IMG/VR virus record: IMGVR_UViG_3300034168_000797
Coordinates: 1-34,717 of that record
Reading direction: 5' to 3' (one strand)
DNA from: a virus
DNA length: 34,717 nt
How positions within the stretch are numbered: position 1 is the first letter of the stretch; every line of letters starts with the position of its first letter. Made by a program: the position numbers and the translations under genes. The notes below the pieces were generated by a model. The model was not told the DNA's origin, ran no database searches, and was given only the letters and a program-made list of their open reading frames with translations. Below, piece after piece: positions 14,167-22,632 of the stretch.

Positions 14167-16317
14167 TTATATCGTGTTTACTTTTGCTTCTAAAATAGTA
14201 CTTTGAATGTCGGCCTCTGCTCCGACTTCTTTATAGTCGAGTACAAAATACGTCTTTGTGGATTGATTTTTTGCTACGTCAAACGTATTTATTTCCTGTA
14301 GGATGTATGTATTATTGTTTATTAAAAACTTATGTCTGAACGTCAAATTTTGAATCATAAGTACATCCCAGAGTATAAATAATTCAAGATATTTGCCTCC
14401 CTTCTTGCGGACCATCTCAGAAAGGTAAAAACGCTTTAATAAACCCGAAACATTGAATCCGTTTACAGTTACATCTCCAAAGCTCAAAGACGTCTGAAAG
14501 CCTACTGTATCGTTATAATCGACCATATAATTTAAGGGATTGGCCTGCGGATTTGTCGCTGCTCCGTTAAATACATTTATAGTTCCGTTCGGGTATTCTG
14601 CAAAGCTCAAAGTAGGATCTGATACCAATAAACGCGGCAAAATCTGAGTAACTGTTTCAGCGCTCGTACTTGTTTCGAGGTAATTAGCTGCCCAGACAAT
14701 CGGAATCATTGGAGTTTTTAAGCTGTTTACTGCTTGTACTTCATTGTCTGCAATTACTATAGTCGGAGCAAAGAAAGGATTTTCGACAACCGTTTCACCG
14801 AATTTAAACCTACTTGCAGGAAAGTTATATCGGGCCTCTAATATTCCTAAATTTGCATTGAGATTAAGCGCCTCGACTGTCGCATCGTTACTGTCATCCT
14901 TCCATTTAAGTCTGAGCTGGCTTAGTTGCTTTGTATCGCTTACCAATTCGCCGCCCTTGCTTAGGTCAACATATGGACTAAACTCACCTAAACGAGGATC
15001 TGTATAGAATCCGTCTTCCAGATCGCTTCCGTTTGGCTCCCTGCTTTCCAATAAAAATTCGTCAGCTGGCTCAATCTGTACTGTTCTGCTTCCTTCGTTT
15101 GTTTCAAATACTAAATTAAAAGCGTGAGCAATACCTCGTATTAAATCAATAGCTTTTAATGATGAATCTATGATATATTTTAAATCCATCTGTATGCCAT
15201 CGTATATTTCTGGCTCACCCGTTACCTTTAAAGTTGCTGCAAAATCGTATGTATCTGGAGGAATAACAGATGATAAACCAACAACTTCTACTGTATCACC
15301 TGGATTTAAAAACATAACTTTTTCAGCTCTAATTATTGTATCTGCTGTGTATCCTCCAACAGAATCTCCCCAATCATCTGTAATTGCACCGCCATTTATA
15401 CTAAAACCAAAATTGCATCCTGCGACTGACGTAATATTTGTTAGTGTTACTATAACTTCAAAAAGATAGTAACCTAAATCAATGCAGGTATAAATTCCAG
15501 TTGCTGTATTATAAGGATTTGCTCCAATTGTTGGAGCAACTGTTTGATTTGTAAAAATTAAAACAGGAAAAAAACCCGGAAAATTAATTTGAGACATATC
15601 AGCCTCAACGTTCATATATTCTACACCGAACTGCGGATTTGTTATTCTCCTATTCAGTATAGGTACCGGCATTATCAACCGCTTGAAAAAATCAGTCGTA
15701 AAGAAAAAGCTGTTTAAAGTATAACCTACAGAAGCGAATGTTTTATTTATTACATCAACTACAAAAAGAGCAGGATGAGAGTCAAAAAGCGCATCTACTC
15801 TACCAAATACAGCCCAATCCTTAAACTTAATCGGCAAATATTTGAAGTCTGTAGTTGGATATTCATAATACCAAGCTAAGTAATTATCTGTATATGAATA
15901 AACGTGAGGCGTAAAGGTTAAATCCTTTATAAGTAGGTCCCCTATTCTTGTACTCCAATCCGCATTATTTCCGTAAAAAGCAACTTTGTAGCTCTTCCCC
16001 TGCCAGTAATATTGGTCCTGCCTAAGTGTAACCGACTGCAGCTGACATCGGCCGATAAAGAAAGGTAAACCATCAACCTCAATACTCGCCGATAAAAAAG
16101 CCTGCTCAGTTATTGTGTAAATTGCAGGATCGTAAAATTGATTAAAAATTGAATCATTATGCTTTGTACCCGGTAACTCGAAGGAATATTCCGACCGGCT
16201 TCCTGAATTGATCGCCAGGCCTTCCCGACTTCTAAGCGAATAAGTCAGAGGCAAATTTAAACCATTTGGAGGAAGCTCAGCGACTTGGCCATCGATAATT
16301 ATTTTTATGTCTGCCAT
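14167..16317 (-). CDS. Large tail protein, distal tail or baseplate candidate
   Basis: This encodes 716 residues and ends one base before the tape measure start. The N-terminus (ADIKIIIDGQVAELP, then SRSEYSFELPGTKHND) is typical of the large protein encoded beside the tape measure in Bacteroidetes phages. The middle contains beta-rich segments and a SLKAIDLIRGIAHAFNLVFE stretch resembling baseplate hub proteins. The C-terminus (FRHKFLINNNTYILQEINTF) is also beta-rich. No enzymatic motif is visible. It is probably part of the tail tip that surrounds the tape measure. The role is inferred from size, position and fold pattern. Confidence 0.7.
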   Translation of the reverse strand: MADIKIIIDGQVAELPPNGLNLPLTYSLRSREGLAINSGSRSEYSFELPGTKHNDSIFNQFYDPAIYTITEQAFLSASIEVDGLPFFIGRCQLQSVTLRQDQYYWQGKSYKVAFYGNNADWSTRIGDLLIKDLTFTPHVYSYTDNYLAWYYEYPTTDFKYLPIKFKDWAVFGRVDALFDSHPALFVVDVINKTFASVGYTLNSFFFTTDFFKRLIMPVPILNRRITNPQFGVEYMNVEADMSQINFPGFFPVLIFTNQTVAPTIGANPYNTATGIYTCIDLGYYLFEVIVTLTNITSVAGCNFGFSINGGAITDDWGDSVGGYTADTIIRAEKVMFLNPGDTVEVVGLSSVIPPDTYDFAATLKVTGEPEIYDGIQMDLKYIIDSSLKAIDLIRGIAHAFNLVFETNEGSRTVQIEPADEFLLESREPNGSDLEDGFYTDPRLGEFSPYVDLSKGGELVSDTKQLSQLRLKWKDDSNDATVEALNLNANLGILEARYNFPASRFKFGETVVENPFFAPTIVIADNEVQAVNSLKTPMIPIVWAANYLETSTSAETVTQILPRLLVSDPTLSFAEYPNGTINVFNGAATNPQANPLNYMVDYNDTVGFQTSLSFGDVTVNGFNVSGLLKRFYLSEMVRKKGGKYLELFILWDVLMIQNLTFRHKFLINNNTYILQEINTFDVAKNQSTKTYFVLDYKEVGAEADIQSTILEAKVNTI

Positions 16318-16319
16318 TT

Positions 16320-17606
16320 TTAGTTAGATTGTACGCTGATATAATTAGCCTCTACAAATTGTATTACCACGTTTAACAGCTCTTCGTTTTCGCTTAGTGT
16401 TATTTTTCCGTCCTGAATGACGACTGCAATAAGTCCATCACTCGTCTCCATGTAAACCTCTGGACTGCTTAACAGCTCAGCTAACCAAGACCCTTGCTGC
16501 TCATCATAAAAAGTACTTTCTACCTCGTATTCTCTTGTTACTTCTTGATTGATTTTAAATATTCCTTTATCGTAGCTCGCAGCAGGTGGCGCCGTTGTAA
16601 GCCAGCCTAAAGGCTTTTGAGCTGTATCGCTCTTCGTCTTTTCCTCGACTTTCTTTTTGCTCGTAAAGGTATAGGCATCAGATCCGCCCAATCTATTGAG
16701 CCAGTGCAGCCGGACTGATCTTTCGTTACAACAATCGACAACCTTGTACATATACTTAACTCCTTGTAGTACGAATGTCGAAGGAAGCGTTAAATTTCCT
16801 GCTTGTATTGAATAATAGTAACCCGTTGGAATGCCGGTCATCGGATTACTCGGTATTATTGTTGTTGCCTGCAGTTGCTGTATACCTGCTCCAATCGTGC
16901 GAGGCGTGAGCGTCGATCCTGGAGTGATTTGTATAAAGCCAGCTGTACCAACCACGTTTTGATTAGTGTCATAAACAACCACTCGAAGCGCGTTTGTTGT
17001 GCTGCTTGGAACATAAGACATCGTCAGATTTTCGCCGCTGCAAATCGGAATTGGATTATTAGTTTTTGTTGTGGCTGTAGGATAAACACTTCTTTGATTT
17101 GTCAAAAAATATACATCGTAAACTCCTCCGACGATTGGATAATCAATAATATAGCTATTCATTCCCATATTATTCCAGTTCCTTGTCTGTCTGGTGCCTG
17201 CGATTGCAGGGTATCCCGTCGAAACTGTGTCTATTGTTGCGAATTGAGTTAAAAGCCCCGTTACTGGATCGTTATAATAATAGCTAACTATTAAGCCGAC
17301 TCTTGTATGTATGTCAGCGCTCGCAACCTCGTAAGCGGCGTTAATCGTATCTAAAAAGACCGTTGTTTTTTGCTGTCCTTTCGGGGCCGAGTAAGTCTGC
17401 AATACCTTTGCCACATCAAAAATAAAATAGTAGGTAGTACCAATGTTATAGGCAGGAGCCTTCTGCATATTTGTAACTCCTAAGCCATCGACAACAATCG
17501 AAGCTACTGCCAAAACGAGCGGATCCGAAGAGGTCATAGACATAACAAAAACATTCGGTCGATATTGCGAGTTTAGCGTAAAGAGCGGAGCTGTAACGAG
17601 TGCCAT
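16320..17606 (-). CDS. Tail structural protein, unassigned
   Basis: This encodes 428 residues, directly upstream of the large tail protein (2-base gap). It is beta-rich with many Thr, Val and Tyr residues. It has a YYFIFDVAKVLQTYSAP segment, a central Ig-like part (DVYFLTNQRSVYPT onward) and a C-terminal RLHWLNRLGGSDAYTFTSKK followed by WLAELLSSPEVYMET. The last pattern recurs in Bacteroidetes phage tail proteins of unknown function. A double cysteine (VDCCNE) is present. It is probably part of the tail tip or tube. The exact role cannot be read from the sequence. Confidence 0.6.
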   Translation of the reverse strand: MALVTAPLFTLNSQYRPNVFVMSMTSSDPLVLAVASIVVDGLGVTNMQKAPAYNIGTTYYFIFDVAKVLQTYSAPKGQQKTTVFLDTINAAYEVASADIHTRVGLIVSYYYNDPVTGLLTQFATIDTVSTGYPAIAGTRQTRNWNNMGMNSYIIDYPIVGGVYDVYFLTNQRSVYPTATTKTNNPIPICSGENLTMSYVPSSTTNALRVVVYDTNQNVVGTAGFIQITPGSTLTPRTIGAGIQQLQATTIIPSNPMTGIPTGYYYSIQAGNLTLPSTFVLQGVKYMYKVVDCCNERSVRLHWLNRLGGSDAYTFTSKKKVEEKTKSDTAQKPLGWLTTAPPAASYDKGIFKINQEVTREYEVESTFYDEQQGSWLAELLSSPEVYMETSDGLIAVVIQDGKITLSENEELLNVVIQFVEANYISVQSN

Positions 17607-17608
17607 AT

Positions 17609-17920
17609 TTATTTATTTAATAGGTCGTTTGCTTCTGCGTCGGTAGCTACATTAGCATTAAAATTATTTATAAAGCCCTCGTCTGTTTTGGCTCCTGTGC
17701 TTTGCGTTTTGATAGAAACCCTAACAACAGAAAACTGTCCGCTCGTGTTTGCTGCTTCGTATTTTATTTTATAGACGATAGGGTAAAGGATAACGTTGTA
17801 AATCTTCTCAGCTGCATTACTCCAAAATGTATAAACAGAATATGTTAAATTTGTATTGCCAGCTATTGAAAGCTGCTCGTTAAGATCGTCTTTTAATTGT
17901 GTTGCTTGTTCGAGTGTCAT
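17609..17920 (-). CDS. Hypothetical tail-region protein, 103 residues
   Basis: The start overlaps the upstream stop by one base (17920) and the next gene follows after 2 bases. The N-terminus is helical (MTLEQATQLKDDLNEQL), followed by beta-rich sequence (TYSVYTFWSN, FSVVRVSIKTQ) and a helical end. It is probably a small tail component or a tail chaperone. No family is recognised. Confidence 0.6.
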   Translation of the reverse strand: MTLEQATQLKDDLNEQLSIAGNTNLTYSVYTFWSNAAEKIYNVILYPIVYKIKYEAANTSGQFSVVRVSIKTQSTGAKTDEGFINNFNANVATDAEANDLLNK

Positions 17921-18462
17921 TATTCGAAATATTTAATTTTTAGTGAATCTGAATTTTTCTTTTTTACCTCTGCAAAGCTGCTTAAAAACAATACGTTTAT
18001 TACCTCAGTCAGAGCCTCTGATATCAGCTCCTCGACTTCTTTTTTGCTGTCATCTATTCCATTCTGAACTGCTCCAATCTTTTTGTCAAGAGGCATTCCG
18101 AACTTTTTATGCTTCCGGGCGATGGCAAAAGCTATTCTTTCCGCTTCTTTGTCATTTGCTCCAAATCTTAGCTTTGCATACATCTTAAGACCGTCAATAT
18201 ACTTTGAACTTTTTGCACCGCTGCCCGGACTGTAGGGTATCCGGTTAGCCGGCACTCCATAGTTCAATATCATACCATAGTCGAGCAGAGTGAACTCAAT
18301 AAACGCACTTGTTACTGTCGCATTGACATTGTAATCAATTGAATTGACCAAAGCTCCAGTAAGCGACCGCCCTTGAAGAATAAAAGCCTGCTTAACCGCT
18401 TTCTTAACGACTTCGCCGACCTGCTCCCCGAGCCTTTGGTATATGTCCTTTGTGTCTGTCAT
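17920..18462 (-). CDS. Putative tail completion or head-tail joining protein
   Basis: This encodes 180 residues. The pattern TDTKDIYQRLGEQVGEVVKKA, then LLDYGMILNYGVPANRIPY, YIDGLKMYAKLRFGANDKEA and IAFAIARKHKKFGMP resembles HK97 gp10-like proteins that join head and tail. The helical C-terminus (KKEVEELISEALTEVINVLF) also fits. It should act in the neck after DNA packaging. The neighbouring gene at 18482 could be the tail terminator, which would complete the joining apparatus. Identification is by pattern and position. Confidence 0.6.
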   Translation of the reverse strand: MTDTKDIYQRLGEQVGEVVKKAVKQAFILQGRSLTGALVNSIDYNVNATVTSAFIEFTLLDYGMILNYGVPANRIPYSPGSGAKSSKYIDGLKMYAKLRFGANDKEAERIAFAIARKHKKFGMPLDKKIGAVQNGIDDSKKEVEELISEALTEVINVLFLSSFAEVKKKNSDSLKIKYFE

Positions 18463-18481
18463 TGTATTATTATGCCTGATA

Positions 18482-19060
18482 TTATTCTTTCTCTAAATCT
18501 GTAATTGATGGAGGAAGCGTATTGAATGGAGCAGGAAGTCCTGCAATATTGACAACGTCTGTCGGGCACTCCCAAACGTAATATAAATTAAATCCAACAT
18601 CAACCAATACTAAATTTTCATTGTGAGCATCACTCAAATAATCTATTGTAATCGGATTTTGTATGCCGGTACTCATCCCGTTTGCCGGTATGCGACCAAC
18701 TCTGTTAAATTCAGATATAATGTTAATTGCCAGAGCTTCAAGTTCTGCCTGCGCCTCTATTATACTTTGATTAATATAGCTGCCGTCATTCTCGTAGTAT
18801 TGCGGACGGCTAACAACCAAACGGCACCGGAGCAATCCCTTAACTGATTTCTCTTTTACTTCAATATTTGCTGTAGGATACATAAATTGGACAGCAGGAT
18901 ATAGTCTTCCGAGTGCATTCGATATTGTCCAGTTATTTGATATGTTCGCATTTATATCAGAGTACCAACCATAATGATAAAATCCTATACGCCCAGCTGT
19001 TTGAGCGTTTATGCCTAAACAAACCTGATTAAATAGATTAGATATTTGAACTATATTCAT
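18482..19060 (-). CDS. Putative tail terminator or neck protein
   Basis: I use the ATG at 19060 (MNIVQISNLFNQVC), 192 residues, because it overlaps the stop of the small gene upstream by ATGA; a longer frame needs a TTG at 19090. The protein contains FYHYGWYSDINANI, YPAVQFMYPTANIEV and a beta strand pair LLRCRLVVSRPQYYE, then a long helix (IIEAQAELEALAINIISEF). This fits a small alpha-beta tail terminator type fold, but I am not certain. Position before the gp10-like gene supports a role in head-tail joining. Confidence 0.55.
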   Translation of the reverse strand: MNIVQISNLFNQVCLGINAQTAGRIGFYHYGWYSDINANISNNWTISNALGRLYPAVQFMYPTANIEVKEKSVKGLLRCRLVVSRPQYYENDGSYINQSIIEAQAELEALAINIISEFNRVGRIPANGMSTGIQNPITIDYLSDAHNENLVLVDVGFNLYYVWECPTDVVNIAGLPAPFNTLPPSITDLEKE

Positions 19061-19230
19061 AATGAATTGTGATATTTTGATGCTGTCCAACCGAGCATAA
19101 ACAGTAAAATTGAGCTGATCGCCTTAACTATGTCTCCGCCTGCAAGTATTGCAATTGTTAAAGCTAATGTGCCAAATATACAACTAATTAGAACAATACT
19201 ATTTAAAAGCATTCTTGGATTTACTCTCAT
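19057..19230 (-). CDS. Small membrane protein, 57 residues
   Basis: A short frame begins with ATG at 19230, two bases after the stop of the frameshift extension (19233), and its TGA overlaps the next ATG. It starts MRVNPRMLLNSIVLISCIFG and ends LGWTASKYHNSL. Two membrane segments are visible at about 8-30 and 34-50 with a short loop (AGGDIVK). It could be a small holin or a membrane factor of unknown role. Tight packing on both sides makes it credible. Confidence 0.7.
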   Translation of the reverse strand: MRVNPRMLLNSIVLISCIFGTLALTIAILAGGDIVKAISSILLFMLGWTASKYHNSL

Positions 19231-19232
19231 TT

Positions 19233-19523
19233 TTACGATTTTTTACTATGTACTTCTGATAATCTTTTTTGATAGTCTGATTCAGCTTTGCATGCTGCAA
19301 GATAGGTAAATGCTTCGTATAGATTTGCCTGTTCTGCTGATTGTAACGGCGTGAGCGTTGGCTGGTTGAATATTCCGCTCTCTGCTATTGCTTTTAGTGT
19401 TAGGTACCATCCAAAACTGTCATTTAGTTTATCGATTCCCGCTTTACGTTCATCAAATCCTGAGCTGCCATATAGATTAGCATATTTTGTTGAGATGTTT
19501 CGTTTCGTTTCAGCAAAAAAAAA
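19233..19523 (-). CDS. Tail chaperone C-terminal domain, reached by -1 frameshift
   Basis: This frame has no ATG, GTG or TTG of its own before the conserved-looking part, and opens at the T9 run at 19523-19515. After a -1 slip following codon 224 of the upstream gene it encodes 94 further residues. These begin FAETKRNISTKYANLYG and contain SFGWYLTLKAIAESGIF and ANLYEAFTYLAACKAE, ending at TAA 19233. The full fusion would have 318 residues. The arrangement copies the lambda G/GT type tail assembly chaperones, where a small part of ribosomes shift to make the longer form. It overlaps the end of the unshifted gene by about 94 bases and leads into the small membrane gene after 2 bases. Confidence 0.75.
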   Translation of the reverse strand, partial: FFFAETKRNISTKYANLYGSSGFDERKAGIDKLNDSFGWYLTLKAIAESGIFNQPTLTPLQSAEQANLYEAFTYLAACKAESDYQKRLSEVHSKKS

Positions 19524-20188
19524 GCAACCTTGAGGCAGTTTTCAAGCGTCCAGGATAAAAACATCTCTTCACGCTTTAGTAATTTGTCGCTATACTGTTC
19601 GCCTTCTTTGCGGATTAATACGCACATAATCTTAGCGAGTGCTTTCCAGTTCCCATCTTGTACATCTTTCAAGTTAGCCTCGAATTGACTTGACTCAGCG
19701 TATTCGATTAGTGTACTTTTCTCCATGTAACGCATTGGCAAATACCAGAGCTCATCATCTACCAAAATGACGTTTGTATATTCGGGTTCTTCATAGCTGT
19801 TGAGCATCTTTACAATGCTTGTATAAAGATATTCAAGGTTCCCGATATTCATCCCGTCTCCTTGATTTTTGCCTCCAATAATTTCAGCTTCAGTTATTCC
19901 CTTTGCAAAATGAGAAACTACTCGCGCAAAGTACGGATAAACTTTCCGGTACATCACAATATCGTTGCAGGCATTAACTGCCAGCTCCAAATCTACTGCA
20001 GCTTTCTCTTTCTCCTGCTCTGTTTCTGCTTCATTATTAGCCTGAGAAGCAGTTTCAATAGCTATAAGTTCAGATGGCTTAGTAGGTTCGACAAATGTCA
20101 TAAAGTCGATGTACTGACCAAGTGTTATATCCGACAATGTTTGAGGAAAGCTGAATGTTATGCCTGACGATGTGTTTATATTAAACAT
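19424..20188 (-). CDS. Tail assembly chaperone, unshifted form
   Basis: This encodes 254 residues. ITLGQYIDFMTF near residue 21, then NWKALAKIMCVLIRKEGEQY (180-199) and a hydrophobic stretch NCLKVAFFLLKRNE (217-230) resemble the phage tail chaperone family of Bacteroidetes phages. It should bind the tape measure and start tail tube polymerisation in the cytoplasm. It carries the slippery run at codons 222-225. The unshifted form ends in 24 extra residues with KRESIN at the end. It lies six genes before the tape measure gene, farther away than in lambda. Its start overlaps the upstream gene by 8 bases. Confidence 0.65.
   Translation of the reverse strand: MFNINTSSGITFSFPQTLSDITLGQYIDFMTFVEPTKPSELIAIETASQANNEAETEQEKEKAAVDLELAVNACNDIVMYRKVYPYFARVVSHFAKGITEAEIIGGKNQGDGMNIGNLEYLYTSIVKMLNSYEEPEYTNVILVDDELWYLPMRYMEKSTLIEYAESSQFEANLKDVQDGNWKALAKIMCVLIRKEGEQYSDKLLKREEMFLSWTLENCLKVAFFLLKRNETSQQNMLIYMAAQDLMNVKRESIN
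19515..19523 (-). promoter_or_regulatory. Slippery site for -1 frameshifting (T9)
   Basis: The minus strand reads GC then nine T then GC. In the zero frame the heptamer T TTT TTT (19523-19517) ends codon 224. A slip of one base lets both tRNAs re-pair with TTT and continues in the extension frame. A T9 run could also cause slippage by RNA polymerase. Confidence 0.75.
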
Positions 20189-20504
20189 TCTTTTTCTTTA
20201 CATTTTTTGGAACAAAATCTCCATCCGTCTCATCAATTGCTAATAGGTTAGTAGGGCCTTCTTGCTCTCTTGCCTTTGCTGCTTCCATCAGTCCGATTGG
20301 TTTTGTTTTTGGCTTTATCTGCTCATTCAGTACAGTGCCGGGCTTAACTTCTTTCTTAAACTTGCTATCTCGAACCTTTTGTCCGTGATTTTGCTTAAGA
20401 TAATTTGCTGTCTGATTAAACAGCGCCTTTGTTGTAAAATCGTGACTGTAAGCGTTTAGGATTGCCATCCATTGTGCCCCGATCTGGAGTTCTTCGTTTG
20501 TCAT
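20181..20504 (-). CDS. Hypothetical protein, 107 residues
   Basis: This lies between SSB and the tail chaperone and overlaps the latter by 8 bases. The N-terminal half is helical (MTNEELQIGAQWMAILNAY). The C-terminal half is charged and probably disordered (KPGTVLNEQIKPKTKP, then KNVKKKNV). No family is recognised. It may be a small cofactor of tail assembly because of the overlap, but that is a guess. Confidence 0.6.
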   Translation of the reverse strand: MTNEELQIGAQWMAILNAYSHDFTTKALFNQTANYLKQNHGQKVRDSKFKKEVKPGTVLNEQIKPKTKPIGLMEAAKAREQEGPTNLLAIDETDGDFVPKNVKKKNV

Positions 20505-20532
20505 TGTTATTGAATTTTGGAGTTAAAAAATA

Positions 20533-20895
20533 TTAAAAAGGCAAAGGATCGCCTGAAACATCTACTGCTTCATAGGTTATCGACTCTTGCGTTTTTTGCT
20601 GACCTGCTATAGTTTTATAAGCCTTTACATATTTCGCTCGCACTTGCGTCTTTTTGACGCCATCAGTACCAGTATAATAAGCCAGCTCGCCCTCGACCAT
20701 TACGAGGTCGCCTTTTTTCGCATCGACTGACCAGTTAGCGATAACATAATGCCATTGCGTTACCTCGATCCATTTTTTGTTAACGTCATAATATCCTCCG
20801 GTCGTTGCAAGATTCAGTAAAGTGTAAGTAGATCCTTTCCCTTCTTTGATGTCAGAGTCTGAGCCGAGTCGGCCAATTAAAATTACTTTATTCAT
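20533..20895 (-). CDS. ssb: Single-stranded DNA-binding protein
   Basis: This encodes 120 residues. It starts with the classic MNKVILIGRLGSDSDIKEG and continues with LLNLATTGGYYD, WHYVIANWSVDAKKGDLVMVEG and YVKAYKTI, which together form an SSB OB-fold. The C-terminal tip DVSGDPLPF resembles the acidic DDLPF end that docks repair and replication partners. It would coat single strands during phage replication and ERF-driven annealing. Its location directly after the large terminase, away from the replication genes, is unusual. It differs from host SSB in being shorter, with almost no linker. Confidence 0.9.
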   Translation of the reverse strand: MNKVILIGRLGSDSDIKEGKGSTYTLLNLATTGGYYDVNKKWIEVTQWHYVIANWSVDAKKGDLVMVEGELAYYTGTDGVKKTQVRAKYVKAYKTIAGQQKTQESITYEAVDVSGDPLPF

Positions 20896-20905
20896 GTATT
20901 TATTT

Positions 20906-22096
20906 TTATCCGTATGCTAATAATCCTTTTGTATGTCCTTTCTTTAACATTCCCATTGCCCAGTACCGGCATGCATCCCATGAGTGATTGAACGCATCGA
21001 CAGGTACCGCTAATTTTTTACCATCCCTCGCCTCTCGCCATTTGTAATTTTGCGCCTCCTTGATCCAGTTCTGACTATTCCTCGTTAAATTTATTTTTCC
21101 GTATTGCTTCATCAAGTTTATTGAGTATTGTATGCTGTCGGGCCCTTTGTCAGCTGGCATTATGTTCCATCCATACATCTTCAACTCATAGATTGATTTC
21201 GGATCTGCAGAGTCTGCAAAGATTTGATCGTTTTTTCTTACGCCGTTCTCAATAAATAAAGAGTTTATGTCTCTATTCGTTAAGCCTATCTGATAAATAA
21301 CCTCTTTGCCATAAATCTCTCCGTCTGATATGCCGCACTCTACCAAAGTTGTTGGATCGTTCGTAAATCCAAAATCGAGACCGAAAGCTCGTTTATCTGT
21401 TTGTGATGGCATTTCATCAACTATTCGATAATCGAAGACAGTACCCTCTATTTTTCCAGTCTGCCCCAGTCCGTAAACCCGCCACAACATCGGATCCTTT
21501 TCTTTCAGCTTTAATATTCCCTCGACGATGCTATCGCTTACAAAATTATTGTGCATAAAGTTAGAGATAAAGTAAGCGACATTGTCATTTCCGATTATCT
21601 TCTCATGTACCCAGAACTCACTATTAGGATTATAGTCAATAAATACCCTCTTATCTGTCCTTAGATTCAGCTCGTTAAATATGTCATAGTGTACCCCGTT
21701 CGCCTCGTTTACAAATAATACGTTACGCTTTCCGTTCTTTGCATCCTGCGCCGTTTGATAACTCGTAAACTCTAAAATAGAACCGTTTTTAAATTTATAG
21801 CATTTCGATGTCCGATTAAATCCTCCGTCTAAGCTGGCTAAAATGAAAGGAGTTTCCGCTGCTATCTTTTCGCTGTCTCTTATGCTGCCCTTTGCCAAGT
21901 TCGGATAATCTTGTCCAACTACAGTAATAACCCATCCGGGATTCTCAATTGCCAGGCAAAACAGAACTTGCATAATAGCGTAAGTTTTACCTGCTGCCGT
22001 TCCGCCTTGATTGATGCAAATAACTTTTTTATTCTTATCTACCTTTGCGTACTTTTCTGGAGTTCTATTCCATAAAAAAATGGCTGTTGTATTCAT
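20906..22096 (-). CDS. terL: Terminase large subunit
   Basis: This 396-residue motor packages DNA into the prohead. The ATPase part has Walker A GGTAAGKT at 31-38 and Walker B VLFVNEAN at 126-133 with catalytic Glu131. The nuclease part has the RNase H-type acids Asp241 (GLDFGFTNDPTT), Asp295 (IFADSADPK) and Asp374 in HSWDACRYW. It resembles the Terminase_3/PBSX-type group. The start overlaps the small terminase stop by one base. Packaging from concatemers by headful cutting would agree with a permuted genome, but the packaging mode cannot be read from the gene alone. It is separated from the portal gene by all tail and lysis genes. Confidence 0.95.
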   Translation of the reverse strand: MNTTAIFLWNRTPEKYAKVDKNKKVICINQGGTAAGKTYAIMQVLFCLAIENPGWVITVVGQDYPNLAKGSIRDSEKIAAETPFILASLDGGFNRTSKCYKFKNGSILEFTSYQTAQDAKNGKRNVLFVNEANGVHYDIFNELNLRTDKRVFIDYNPNSEFWVHEKIIGNDNVAYFISNFMHNNFVSDSIVEGILKLKEKDPMLWRVYGLGQTGKIEGTVFDYRIVDEMPSQTDKRAFGLDFGFTNDPTTLVECGISDGEIYGKEVIYQIGLTNRDINSLFIENGVRKNDQIFADSADPKSIYELKMYGWNIMPADKGPDSIQYSINLMKQYGKINLTRNSQNWIKEAQNYKWREARDGKKLAVPVDAFNHSWDACRYWAMGMLKKGHTKGLLAYG

Positions 22097-22428
22097 TACT
22101 CTGGCTTATAAGGTAGGTTTTCCTTTCCCTGCACTACATTGATTGTAAAGTCTATCTTTTCACCCTCTGCGCCCGTTATCTCAGTCCGTTGTGTTGCTTT
22201 GCCGTAGGTATAGCCTAAAAGCATTTCGACGGCTTTTAAATCGCCTTTAAGGGCCTTATTAACCACAACCGACATAAGTCCGTCGATTAACTGAGTGCCG
22301 TTCTTTTCTTGGCTGAGCAGGTCTTGAAGGACAACCTTAATGTCTTTGAGTGCTGACTTTGGTCGGCCGTTCGGGTTCCCTGACTGACCTTTCTTGTATT
22401 TAAACTTTTGAATATCGTCTTTTGCCAT
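22096..22428 (-). CDS. terS: Terminase small subunit (DUF5681 type)
   Basis: This encodes 110 residues. The N-terminus KYKKGQSGNPNGRPKS is the signature of the DUF5681 family, found just before large terminase genes. A helical centre (LKDIKVVLQDLLSQ, LIDGLMSVVVNKALKGDLKA) follows, then an extended C-terminus (INVVQGKENLPYKPE) that may contact the large subunit. It should recognise the packaging site and start packaging. The gene overlaps terL by one base. Confidence 0.8.
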   Translation of the reverse strand: MAKDDIQKFKYKKGQSGNPNGRPKSALKDIKVVLQDLLSQEKNGTQLIDGLMSVVVNKALKGDLKAVEMLLGYTYGKATQRTEITGAEGEKIDFTINVVQGKENLPYKPE

Positions 22429-22446
22429 TGTGCTGTAATTGTGCTG

Positions 22447-22632
22447 TTAGTTTAGGCTTTCTAATTTCTTAAGCATTGCTGTTATTGTTTCCATCCGGCC
22501 TTGCAGCTTATCGAGTTTAATCTCAATCTGATCATCTGTCGGATCTGATAATACAAACCAGCTGATCATCTCGCTACAGCCTCGCAAATATTCGAACTCC
22601 CTGCGGAGACGTGTCCGGTCTTCTTTCTTCAT
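22447..22632 (-). CDS. Small helical protein, 61 residues
   Basis: This lies between the GIY-YIG gene and the small terminase and overlaps the endonuclease stop by ATGA. It is charged and fully helical, probably a coiled coil (RRLREFEYLRG-like start MKKEDRTRLRREFEYLRG, end MLKKLESLN). No family is recognised. Before the endonuclease was inserted it may have followed the gene at 23107 directly, as the repeat at its start suggests. Confidence 0.6.
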   Translation of the reverse strand: MKKEDRTRLRREFEYLRGCSEMISWFVLSDPTDDQIEIKLDKLQGRMETITAMLKKLESLN

